Shown piece by piece: positions 36,779-46,827 of a stretch of 64,000 nt of DNA (position 1 is the stretch's first letter; each line of letters begins with the position of its first letter). The stretch is from Nipponacmea schrenckii (taxonomy: Eukaryota > Mollusca > Gastropoda > Lottiidae). Location of the stretch: the NCBI GenBank assembly GCA_030562195.1, contig JAUJPP010000003.1, positions 10,881,398-10,945,397 on the forward strand. The letters are read 5' to 3'. Made by a program: the position numbers and the translations under genes. Below the pieces are notes generated by a model. The model ran no database searches and was not told the DNA's origin. It saw nothing but the letters and a program-made list of their open reading frames with translations.

Positions 36779-39700
36779 ATGAAAGGATCTCATTTGTTCT
36801 TGGTATGCATATTACTTGCTGAAGGTATGTCATTACATTTAAAGCGATAAATAGGGGTGGCGAACGGTTCAGTGACAGAAAATAAAGTAATTTTGCAACT
36901 AAGTTTGTCATTATATGTATAGTTTAGACTTACAATTACAGTTGTTTATTATCTCATGTCTTTTTCGCTTCGCTTTGATGTTTTGTTTTCGTTATTCGAG
37001 ATCAGTAAAAGGTTGTAGAAAAGATGAAGGAAACCGTCACTTGATAATATATATCTATATATTACTTTTGTGGTCTTGGTTGATCACCAAACTCTTCACA
37101 TCGTCTTACTAAGGTAGGATAAAGAACTGATGATCCTTATATCTATGCCTTATATCCATAAACTCCCATTTTAAGTAAAATATATTACAGTTAGAGCCAA
37201 CAGTAAACGTATTGTTGGTGGAACCGATGCCGTACCTCATAGTCATCCATGGCAGATATCATTAAGATCTACAATTAATGGTGTTACTGATCATATTTGC
37301 GGTGGTGTTATATTAAACAGTACATGGGCTCTTACGGCTGCCCATTGTGTGGATGGAATGTAAGTGTACATCTGTTGACAGCAAACCAGATAAACTAATC
37401 AAATCAAGGCAACTTTGTATAAGTGGTATATTTTTATAAGATTTCGATCTGAAATGATTAACTTCTAAATACAGAGGTTTTCAGAGGCGATTCCATTGCA
37501 ATATATTAGTTATGACTGATTCTTATTCAGTTGATAAAATACTCTAGCCAAAACCAGAACCAAATCACAGTATATTTATAAAACTGTATATCTGACATTC
37601 GTATACTATTTCTTTATACCCAGAGAGATATCTTGTATTGGTCTTTTTAGACGAGAGCTTGATCTTCATATTAGTGCTGGTGGTCATTTCCTGCAAACTC
37701 CATCGGAACACCAAGTAACTTCAAATGTCCTTCAGAAATTTATGGTAATTTTTCTCTTCTACCCTACATTTTGTTAATTACTTGCATGTCCTTTTTTATT
37801 CTATATTTCCAAATATAAAGGACACGGTTTCATGTAACCATTGTTTTGCATTATCATGAGGGTTCAACTATGAGTGATCGTTAAAAATTACTTCCAAGGT
37901 TTCTGAAATTCATTATACATCGCGAAATATTGCAATACCCAAGCCACAGATCAGTTATACGTTCCACGAGGTTGGGGCGTTATAACTGTGTTCAACTGTC
38001 AATAAACATTTCACAGTCCTGTACAGAATGACGAACTATTCGCCAAGTTCTATCGAAATCGATGGTCATAGCGCATTGTAAAATCATCGTATGGTCAAAA
38101 CGATGTCGAATGGACTATGAATAATATTCAGATTATTTTGACAGCATCCAAGTTACGATCCTAATTTCACTGGTTACCCAAATGATATAGCTTTACTACA
38201 ATTAGAAACTGCAGTGGTGGAAAATGACGGAATACGGTATGGTACTCTTCCAGTTGATGACACTAATGATTTTATTGTTAACGATGGGTGTTACATTACT
38301 GGATGGGGAAACACGGAAGGTAGGCATGTTATCTAGGTCAGATTACAGCGTTTTCTATTTAACTGAACATCTTCTAGTCAAACTGAATCACAATTGAATT
38401 AGACAAAGTAATTAAAGTTAAACGATGGGAATTCTGCGTCACTTCAGAAGAGAGTCGAAGCGTCTAATCTGTTAAAGGTGCACAATTAAACGTAACGATT
38501 CTAAAACTACGGTGTTGGTCAAAAAATATTAAAGACAAAAATCACATAGCTAATAAATACAATAGGATATTGATTTAAATCAAAACAGGATCTACTTCAT
38601 TCGCGACTCAAAATAGAAGACAATAGATAATGGCTTTTGATACTTGTATGTTTACTAGGCAGTGATAAGTTGGCACATATATTTTAATCACATAAAATAC
38701 ATAATGAAATCATCAAGCCAAAATAATAGATTTGTCACAAAAGAAAACATAAATATGGAAATAAAGGCCCACCATATACTGTTATATATCTTATGAGATG
38801 ATTAAAACCATTAAAACACCTAAACATTTTAACCATCAGCTGCTGCTATTGCTTTCACAGTCGGTCCTCTTTTTGGGCTACCGTTGTGACGTCACACATA
38901 AAAATCCTTGTCAGCTTCTTTTTAAGGCCCACACCTTAATCAAGAAGTTACGTTTCATGTTATATTTAGCATTTTTCTAGACTCTTTATCTATGAGCTAA
39001 CGAAATTCGTAGTATAGTTTGGCCAATTAATGTGAAGAGTTGTCATGGACGTAACAATTTCAAACAAAAATTTGTATCACCTTAGCAACTAGCTGCATTT
39101 ATAGTTAATTAAGAACCATTTTATTGATATTATTAATGATTTTATTTTACAATGAAAGGGCTTATGGCGTCTTGATTAAGAATAAGGAGTCCACAATGTA
39201 TGGATTATCGATCTTAGTTCGATCTGTATCCCTTAGTTTCATTTTTTATCTTGACCTTGCAAATTTTATCTCTAGTTATTCATTGTCGTATCCTACCAGG
39301 AATATATAAAGGTAGGTATGAACCGTATAGAAATTTCATATGTTTTAAAGGCTCTGGACAACATTCGAATTCGCTGCAGGTTGGCTCTACAAATGTTGTT
39401 TCAAACCCAGATTGTAGATCTGCTCATGGGTTAACTGGTACTTTCGGTATTAGGGAGACTAATATATGTTTCGGTCTGAGTGTCAGCACATCGTGTAATG
39501 TAAGTACACTTAAAAACTTAAAGCACAGGACCACAATCCCTTTCTATCGTTTCTGAAACTCGCTAAACCAATCAGAAAAGTGTTCGCAGCTCACCATCAA
39601 AATTTGAGCATTCGAATCCAGTCTTTTTCTACTTAATTTTCCTTTGCTAACATATTCCTTTAACTTCAAGCAGATCAGACTGTTATATATTTTAGGGAGA

Positions 39701-39857
39701 TAGTGGTGGACCAGCTGTCTGTAATGTTACTGATACCATGTATCTTGTTGGTATTGATTCCTGGAGAAGAACAGGTTGCCCCACAGATTATCCTAGTATA
39801 TATACCCGAGTTAGTAAATACCTAGATTGGATACACAATACTATCAATGAAAATTAA
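36779..39857 (+). CDS. Secreted trypsin-fold (S1A) serine protease, six exons
   Basis: Exons 36779-36824, 37191-37359, 37651-37744, 38145-38319, 39351-39499 and 39696-39857 join in frame to 264 aa. A signal peptide ([15 protein letters not shown]) is followed by a short propeptide ending SKR, then [18 protein letters not shown], so cleavage after Arg would activate it. The catalytic triad is present: His in LTAAHC, Asp in NDIALLQ, Ser in GDSGGPAVC. The core disulfide pairs 42-58, 136-201, 168-182 and 191-220 can be placed. The specificity pocket is unusual: Thr at 189, Arg at 216 (SWRRTGC) and Ser at 226, unlike trypsin (Asp/Gly/Gly) or chymotrypsin (Ser/Gly/Gly). A digestive or defence role is possible; the substrate is unknown. 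Confidence 0.92.
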
Positions 39858-39879
39858 ATTAATTTGATAACCTAGTCTT

Positions 39880-39885
39880 AATAAA
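39880..39885 (+). terminator. Poly(A) signal of the serine protease gene
   Basis: AATAAA lies 23 bases after the stop codon, implying a very short 3' UTR. Confidence 0.6.
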
Positions 39886-40395
39886 TAATGTGTACGCCAT
39901 TAATTGTTGGTCTCTTAAACAGATATTGCTCAGGTAAGCTAATGGATTTTAGTGTTAATAACTTAACACCTCCTTCACAACGTATATCCATAATTACCCG
40001 TTTTTTAAAGTTTCGTTCCGCTTTTCGTTAATAGTAACACAGCTAGTGGGTTCAATCATCCAGTCCATGTCTTCAACGTTAAGCTGGGAAGAAAGGTGTC
40101 TTGGTGTCTATACCCAAACTTCAGAGAGAGAATAAGCTTGAAAACGAAAAAAAAGGGTACCTATTCTGGCAAGCTTTTTCATATAAAGTGTTAGACCTAT
40201 AACAAGGGAAAGTGCAAAATTCCATTAACCTTTTATCGCAAAAATTTTGATGCGTTTTATGTAAGATGAGGGCCAAATCTTTCCAAATTTCGTGGAATTT
40301 TTATCTCGAAAGCCAGGTAATACAACAGCAAAGTATTTCTCGAAAGCTGGAGAATACGATTTTTTTTTCCTTCCTTTGAGAGATATACCTCTCTG

Positions 40396-40470
40396 AATAA
40401 GCTGATTTGAATACAAATGTTTTATTCTTATCTAAATTAAAGTAAATTATACATTCATAGACTTATGAAT
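40396..40470 (-). repeat. 3' LTR of the Mag-like element
   Basis: Same 75 bases as 46213-46287, direct orientation. On the minus strand it is the downstream end of the element, preceded by the end of the pol remnant. Confidence 0.8.
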
Positions 40471-40598
40471 GTGATTGGTTGTTATAGTTGCTAAGTTTCA
40501 TGGTTTTTCCAAGAGGTTTCATAAATGTTTCAACGGGGTTTGCAGCTGGATGTAGTGGTGGAATCTTTTGAAGAGTAATATTCCTTTCCTTCGCAAAA

Positions 40599-40948
40599 TC
40601 AGGTCATATCTCTTGAATGAAAAAGGAGGTCCATTATCGAAAAGTTGATATTCTGGGTTCCCAAAGAGTCATATATATCAGCCAATGCTGGTAACACCTT
40701 GCTTGACTTAGTCGATGATACAATCTTGGCTACTGGAAATCGCGACGCAATATCTTGAACGACCAAGACATGATGTGATAATGGCATTGGACCAAAAAAA
40801 TCAACGGATACAGTTTCCCAGCATTTGGAGGGAACATGATTCACTATTTTTCTTGTCCGTTAATATCAAAAAGTCTTTACAACAACTAACAAAATTCTGA
40901 ACTTTCTCCTTCGTATCGTGAAAAGAAAAGATAGCTTGCCAGGCAAGG
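40599..40948 (-). pseudogene. Integrase core remnant of the Mag-like element
   Basis: FHDTKEKVQNFVSCC resumes after the insert; then CWETVSVDFFGPMPLSHHVL with the first catalytic Asp, VVQDIASRFPVAKIV, and a frameshift before the second Asp. No downstream part with the catalytic Glu was recognised. Confidence 0.8.
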
Positions 40949-41827
40949 TAACATACGCCCACTGGCAGAATTGAATTTGAAAAATAAATTGAGCAATGAC
41001 TCAAAGACATTCACTAAATGGATATTGAAGTCAAGGGCAAAAACTCAAAACAGTTCATTTAAAAACTGTCAAATTCAAACTTGACTGAGGTCTAATCAAT
41101 TCCAATTCTCACACCAAGTTTCATGAAAATCCTCTGAAAATTGGAGGATTTTTTGCTTCGAAACTAAAATTTTGACAAGATTTTACTACGTCAAGGGCAA
41201 TAACTCAAAAACTGTTCATCAAAAAATTGCCAAATTCAAACTCGACTGTTGTCTTATCAATTCCAATGCTCAAACCAAGTTTCATCAAAATCCATTGAAA
41301 ATTAAAGCTTCTATTGAACCCACAATAAAATTTTGACGCAATCTTACTAAGTCAAGGGCAATAACTAAAAAGCTATTTATCGAAAATCTTCAAATTTGAA
41401 CTTGACCGTCGGCTTCTATTGTTTTCTACAACAAATATAGAGGCAGGGGCAATAACTCAAAAACTGTTTAAAAACGCAAAATCGAACTTGACTGCCATCT
41501 TATCAATACCAAAGCTCACACCAAGTTTCATTAAAATCAATAGAAAATTGTAGCTTCTATAGTGTCTACAAAAATGTTTTTTTCGGCCAATTACCGAGGG
41601 CAAGGGGGAATTACCCAAAATATTCCCAATATTTTCGTAAAAAACCTGTTCATTCGATAATTTCCAAAACTCATACCAAGTTTCATTAAAGATTGCATAA
41701 AAAAAATTTTACGTATGTAATAATAATAATAATATAATAAACTCTTTATTTTACATGGGTCAGAATTAGGCCCAATACACAAGGACATGGTCCTGTCTCA
41801 CATTCAGCCCATGGGGCAATACATTGG

Positions 41828-41859
<32 letters not shown>

Positions 41860-43201
41860 AAGTATAAAATAAATATAAATAAGTCAAGGGCAATAACTCA
41901 AAAACATTTCGTCGAAAAATCTTCAAATTCGAAGTTGACCACCGTCTTATCAATCCCAATGCTCACACCAAGTTTCATTAAAATCCATTGAAAATTTCAG
42001 CTTCTATTGTGTCTCCAACAAATATAGAGGCAGGGGCAATAACTCAAAAACTGTTTATCGAAAAATCGTCCAAATCGAACTTGACTGCCGTCTTATCAAT
42101 ACCAATGCTCATAACAAGTTTCATTAAAATCCATAGAAAATTGTAGCTTCTATAGTGTCTACAACAAATGTTGACGGACCGACAGACCGACGGACAGGGG
42201 CAACGACAATATACGTCCACATATTCATTTGGGCGTATAAAAATCTGTTCATTCGATAATTTCCATACATGCATACCAAGTTTCATTTAGATTGGATAAA
42301 AACTTTAGCCTATATCGTGGATACAACCCAAATTTGACGCGTTTTTACTAAGTCAAGGGCAATAACTTAAAATCCGTTCATTCTATATTTCCATTTTCGT
42401 ACTTGACTGAGATCTGATCAATATATACATGTATACCAAGTTTCATTAAGATCGGATAAAAACTGTAGCCTCTATTGTGGATACAACCCAAATTTGACGC
42501 GTTTTTACTAAGTCAAGTGCAATAACTCAAAAACCGTTCATGCGATAATTCCCATTTTCGAATTTGACCGAGATATCATCAATATATACATGTATACCAA
42601 GTTTCATTAAGATCGGATAAAAACTGTAGCTTCTATTGTGGATACAACCCAAATTTGACGCGTTTTTACTAAGTCAAGGGCAATAACTCAAAAACCGTTC
42701 ATGCCAAAATTTCCATTTTCGAACTTGACCGAGATATCCTTAATATATACATGTATACCAAGTTTCATTAAGATCGGATAAAAACTGTAGCCTCTATCGT
42801 GGATACAACCCAAATTTGACGCGTTTTTATTAAGTCAAGGGCAATAACTCAAAAACCGTCCATTCGATAATTTCCATTTTTGAACTTGACCGAGATATCA
42901 TCAATATATACATGTATACCAAGTTTCATTAAGATTGGATAAAAACTGTAGCCTCTATTGTGGATACAACCCAAATTTGACGCGTTTTTACTAAGTCAAG
43001 TGCAATAACTCAAAAACTGTTCATGCGATAATTTCCATTTTCGAACTTGACCGAGATATCATCAATATATACATGTATACCAAGTTTCATTAAGATCGGA
43101 TAAAAACTGTAGCCTCTATCGTGGATACAACAAATGTGGACGGACGGACGGACGGACAGGGGCAACGGCAATATACGTCCACATTTCCATGTGGGCGTAT
43201 A
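40949..43201. mobile_element. Pearl-like element with 161-bp core repeats, inserted in integrase
   Basis: The ends are inverted: ATACGCCCAC at the left (about 40950) and GTGGGCGTAT at the right (43191-43200). Inside, five near-identical core units spaced 160-161 bases (AATTTGACGCG at 42331, 42491, 42652, 42813, 42974) follow several older, diverged units from 41030. A (GGAC)n microsatellite lies at 43137-43160, and an older copy of the same end at 42172-42240. Short core repeats of ~160 bp, an ACGG-type microsatellite and no coding region match the molluscan 'pearl' elements, often treated as non-autonomous Helitron-related. Confidence 0.78.
41719..41878 (-). mobile_element. Short retroposon nested in the pearl-like element
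   Basis: An ~110-bp unique sequence (GGGTCAGAATTAGGCCCAAT, GGACATGGTCCTGTCTC) between (TAA)n at 41719-41740 and an A-run of about 30 at 41829-41858. On the minus strand it has AATAAAGAGTTTATT just before the (TTA)n tail, as in the 3' ends of some LINEs. It breaks the core-repeat series. Target duplication not defined. Confidence 0.5.
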
Positions 43202-43786
43202 AAAATGAGACCGTAGACGACGCTCGATGCCACTCTGCCCGGGATGACTACCACGGTGAGCCAATGGTTTAGCCCGTTCACCCTTAAGAAGAATGTTGTT
43301 GTTTGATATTGTTAGTTCATGTAGGATAGATTTAAATTTCAAATGTTTCTCGCTTGCATCCTTTGGTATCCATGTTTGTCCATCACGTACTAGCTTTTGT
43401 AACGCAGGTAATGTGACATCCGATGATGTAGCTGTGGATATTTTGCCCAAGGAAATAAAGTCAATAATAGAAGTAGCGTGAAGTGTGTAGAGCAAATTAT
43501 TTAAATCATTCACTTCATTTTGTTCAATCTCTGGAAGGATTTTCAAAGGTGTAGCGTTTCGAGATAAAAAGTCAGATTGATTATCCTTGCCTTTTTGATA
43601 AAGTACTCGAAACCGTATATCTTGAAGATGTAGCTTAATGTGTTCGGTTCGAATCGACCCTTGTCGATTTCCATTAAAGACAGAGCACAAAGGCTTATGA
43701 TCAGTAACAATATGTATGGTTGTGGGTGCTCCAACCAAATAATTTTTAAATCGACGGAGTCCAAAATTGAGACCAAGAGCCTCCAA
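43202..43786 (-). pseudogene. RNase H end and integrase N-terminus of the Mag-like element
   Basis: One open frame of about 190 residues: HIVTDHKPLCSVF and DFLSRNATPL (end of RNase H), then a linker and LAHRGSHPGQSGIERRLRSHFY, the zinc-binding start of integrase. The frame then runs into the pearl-like insert. Integrase resumes at 40930. Confidence 0.85.
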
Positions 43787-43788
43787 AT

Positions 43789-44790
43789 CTAACTGGAGAT
43801 GTCGAGTTTCAGTGTGCGTGATGCAAACGCTGCTGGTTTGGCAGTACCCAAGCTGTCACTCTGAGCTAACATATCGCCCAAGCCGGTTATGTGTGCGTCG
43901 GTAAATACATATATAGGTTTGTTAAGATCAAAATAACGTAAAAGAACATCCTTGCGAAAAGCACTTAACAGATGCCTAAAACACTTCTCATGTTCACTTT
44001 TCCACACAAATCGCACACAGCCTTTGGTTAATTCACGCAAAGGAACTGATCGACAGGCAAAGTTGGAAATGAAATCAGAGTTTAATTGCATCATACATAA
44101 AAAGCTAACTAACTGATCTTTGTTTGTTGGTGCTTTCAAATATTCAAAAGCGGAAACTTTAGAAGGGTCTGGACGCCAATTAGCATACCCCAGAAGTCGA
44201 TTTCCTTATTTCCAAACGTACACTTCGATGGATTCAAGGCTAGACCTGACCTTGAGATGGCCTGCATGACAAGTTCAAGAGCTGCGTCATGCTCCTTGCG
44301 ATTTTTTGCAGCATCAAAAGGATCATCATGAATAAGATGGGCTTGAGGAATGTGAGCAAATACATGTTTAGGCTTTAGTTCACCTTGAGCCGATTAATTC
44401 CCATGGTGAGGCGTTTGTATCGATAAAGTTTGTCATTAGCATGTAATACAGTTAAAAAATGTGAATCATGTTGGAGTTCCAATTGCCAAAACGCGGATTC
44501 AAAGTCCATTTTAGAGAAATTGGTAGAACCTGATAACTGGGCTTCAATATCTTCTTTCTGAGGTAATGGGTAGATTTGTTGAGTGAATAGCTTTTATGAC
44601 GTTGCGTGCATCTAAAGTCACTCGAATTTCACCTGATGGTTCAAGAGATCCATGGGGCAGGTTCGTTTGAGGGATGTTCTTCTATAACATCTTGTTTGAT
44701 CATTTCATCGATAGCACCGTGAACACGTCCTTTTTTTTGATACGCAACAGGTCTTGGTGGTACATTTACAGGTTTGACGTTAGCATCAAA
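43789..44790 (-). pseudogene. Reverse transcriptase remnant of the Mag-like element
   Basis: Minus-strand pieces include FDANVKPVNVPPRPVAYQKK, NFSKMDFESAFWQLEL, AHLIHDDPFDAAKN (the YxDD region, here IHDD), and ISRSGLALNPSKCTFG. RNase H begins at YVFTDAHITGLGDML. Multiple stops and frame changes make it non-functional. Confidence 0.8.
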
Positions 44791-45079
44791 ATGTAGCTTT
44801 ACCTGGTGGTGTCGTAGTATTCCCAGGCCAGTGAAATTCTCTGGATATTGTGTAAGAATCTTTTGTATTGAAATTGTGGAGAAGTCGTCAGCTGTTTTAT
44901 CGATGCTATGTATAGGAAAAAAGATCTCTGCCTTTGCATTGAAATTGATGATTCCAAGTTGTAAAGCTTTGTCTGGAGATAAAATTGGTTCACAGAAGCC
45001 AGAAATAACATGCCACTAAACAGGTACGGAAATAGATCCAAATGTGACGGAACAAATAGCAGTTCCATACACAGCGATA

Positions 45080-46090
45080 GAATTTAAGATTTTATGCGCA
45101 CCTTGAAGAATACCAATTTATCGAGGAGCTTGTGATGTTCCACAAAGACTTACACATGCACCAGTGTCTGCCAACATAGTCCAGTTGATTATTTACGATA
45201 ACCTGGACCCTAAAATTATTTTTGATTGATGAAAGTAATTTGGGTTGAACGTTATTGCTTTTTACTTTAAATAAATTGATACTGAAAATATCCCCTGCTT
45301 GTTTGTTATTTTGCTCCGATATATCAATAGATTTCAAAGGTTTGCCACTTCTACAGACGGAAGAAAAATGTCCAGTTTTTGAACATTTCTTCTTCGATTT
45401 CAGAAGTGAATTATAAGATTATAGACCCATTCTATTTAAAGTTTCACCTACAATTTCGATACCACCTCTAGCAGCACTCTCCAGTGCCATCCCTTTTTGG
45501 CATAAATCTGTTAGATTCCAACTCTAAGAAGAGCTTCTTCTCTGATACTGTTGTTGGATGTTTCAATGATTTTTTGATCTCTGATGGCTGTAGATTCCGC
45601 GGTACATGTAGGGCTGTCACATTTAAAAGCACAATGTTTGGCTTCCCTCTTGACTTTGTTGCAAAAGCCTGGGAATGTTTTATCAGGTTCCTGTGAAATG
45701 TCTCTAAAATGGAAATTTTGAACAGTCTCAATCGGCGGATTTTGATTAGAAAGTCGTATCAACCGATATCTCTCAGAATCTGTTCATCAGGTTCAGCCGT
45801 CAGCAAATCAGCGTAGAATCTACTGGAAGTAAACATGCCGAAAAGCTTAGCCACGCGCTCTCGGCTACGTCATGCATTTCTAACTGTATCATATTGGAGA
45901 ATAGTAAATTTGGGATCTCTATTCGTTCTGCAGCAGTCAGGGAAACTTAGGGAGGACCCGAATATTAGGCATCATAACGTAGTTCAAAACATATGACAAA
46001 TTCCGTGAAAGCCTATGGAGTGTCTTTCGGGTGTTTTTCAGGATCAAAATAAAGCGTTGAATTAAGTTGAGATTCGTTGCGATCTGCCAT
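45080..46090 (-). pseudogene. Gag, zinc knuckle and aspartic protease remnant
   Basis: Starts with an ATG at 46088-46090 (MADRNESQLNS). Later frames show KCSKTGHFSSVCRSG, a CX2CX4HX4C nucleocapsid knuckle (about 45355-45392), and LADTGACVSLCG with the DTG of a retroviral-type aspartic protease (about 45140-45180). Several frameshifts and stops intervene. Confidence 0.7.
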
Positions 46091-46196
46091 TTTGTTCAAA
46101 AAATGTAAAATAGTGTGAAAGTGGTCACAAAAAAAATATTTGTTTCCTTGAATGTATTTCGCTTAATAAACGAAAATCAACTGCTTGATCCGTTAG

Positions 46197-46208
46197 TCCT
46201 CGTCGCCA
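46197..46208 (-). other. Primer-binding site, tRNA-Ser type
   Basis: On the minus strand, TGGCGACGAGGA begins four bases inside the 5' LTR. It is complementary to the 3' end of animal tRNA-Ser with its CCA (…TCCTCGTCGCCA). Confidence 0.7.
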
Positions 46209-46212
46209 TTAT

Positions 46213-46287
46213 AATAAGCTGATTTGAATACAAACGTTTTATTCTTATCTAAATTAAAGTAAATTATACATTCATAGACTTATGAAT
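46213..46287 (-). repeat. 5' LTR of the Mag-like element
   Basis: 75 bases nearly identical to 40396-40470 (one visible difference, C versus T, in the CAAAYGTTTTATT stretch). On the minus strand it contains AATAAA. Sequence beyond 46288 differs from that beyond 40470, which sets the LTR length. Confidence 0.8.
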
Positions 46288-46469
46288 CATTTTGATGTTA
46301 AATATCCCTTTCACTCCAAGCTCCAGTCTCTCACTCAAGCAGCCCTCCATTGCCAGTATTCATTCTTTTATATTAGCCTATATGCAGTGTTGCCAGATTA
46401 TATTATCAGAAAGGATAATACCATAGTCGGGTTGAGTCTTAAAATTTGAAGGACTGCTTTTCGAAAATT

Positions 46470-46827
46470 ATCAAGGATGTAAATGAAATGAAATGAATGG
46501 AGTTTTACGTCCTACTCTTCTGCACCTTATGGGCTAATGAAGACGGGCAACGCCATGCATTGTGCCATGAGGGAAATTTTGCCAGGACAGCGGCATTAGC
46601 CTACACTTTTTGCGATTTCCAACTGTCGAGGGATCTTTAACGTGCACAGCCTGTAGCACACGGGGCCTCGGTTTATTGTCCCATCCGAACGACTAGACGC
46701 TTTTTCCATGTCAGTCCCTCCTACCTGCATCACTGACAAGGGGAAACCGGGCTGAAAAATCCGAAAGTTCATCTCGACCTTTTCCGGGATTGAACCCTGG
46801 ACCTTCAGGTTATGATCAAGGATGTAA
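46470..46827 (-). mobile_element. SINE-like retroposon with perfect 13-bp target duplication
   Basis: ATCAAGGATGTAA flanks a ~332-bp insert at 46470-46482 and 46815-46827. On the minus strand the insert starts AACCTGAAGGTCCAGGGTTCAATCCCGG; GGTTCAATCCC fits a pol III B box, as in a tRNA-derived SINE lacking its A box. It ends in repeats of ATTTC (TTCATTTCATTTCAT) next to the duplication. The body is much more GC-rich than its surroundings and has no reading frame of note. Likely a 5'-truncated SINE; family not recognised. Confidence 0.72.

Larger units (their letters stand above)
40396..46287 (-). mobile_element. Mag-like Ty3/gypsy LTR retrotransposon, decayed and interrupted
   Basis: Read on the minus strand from 46287 to 40396: 75-bp LTR, primer-binding site, gag start (MADRNESQLN at about 46090), zinc knuckle (KCSKTGHFSSVC near 45390), protease DTGA (about 45175), reverse transcriptase (44790-44160), RNase H, integrase, then the second LTR. 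Very short LTRs (77 bp in Bombyx mag) and a tRNA-Ser-type primer site point to the Mag lineage. Gag and pol are full of stops and frameshifts, and the integrase is split by a 2.2-kb insertion at 40949-43201. I found no clear target duplication or TG...CA ends. Confidence 0.85.

Noticed and set aside
40380..46300. Target-site duplication of the Mag-like element
   Set aside because: The bases next to the two 75-bp repeats do not match, so none is claimed.
46780..46814. A tRNA gene suggested by GGTTCAATCCC on the minus strand
   Set aside because: No acceptor stem, anticodon arm or A box at the right distance; it fits a truncated SINE better.
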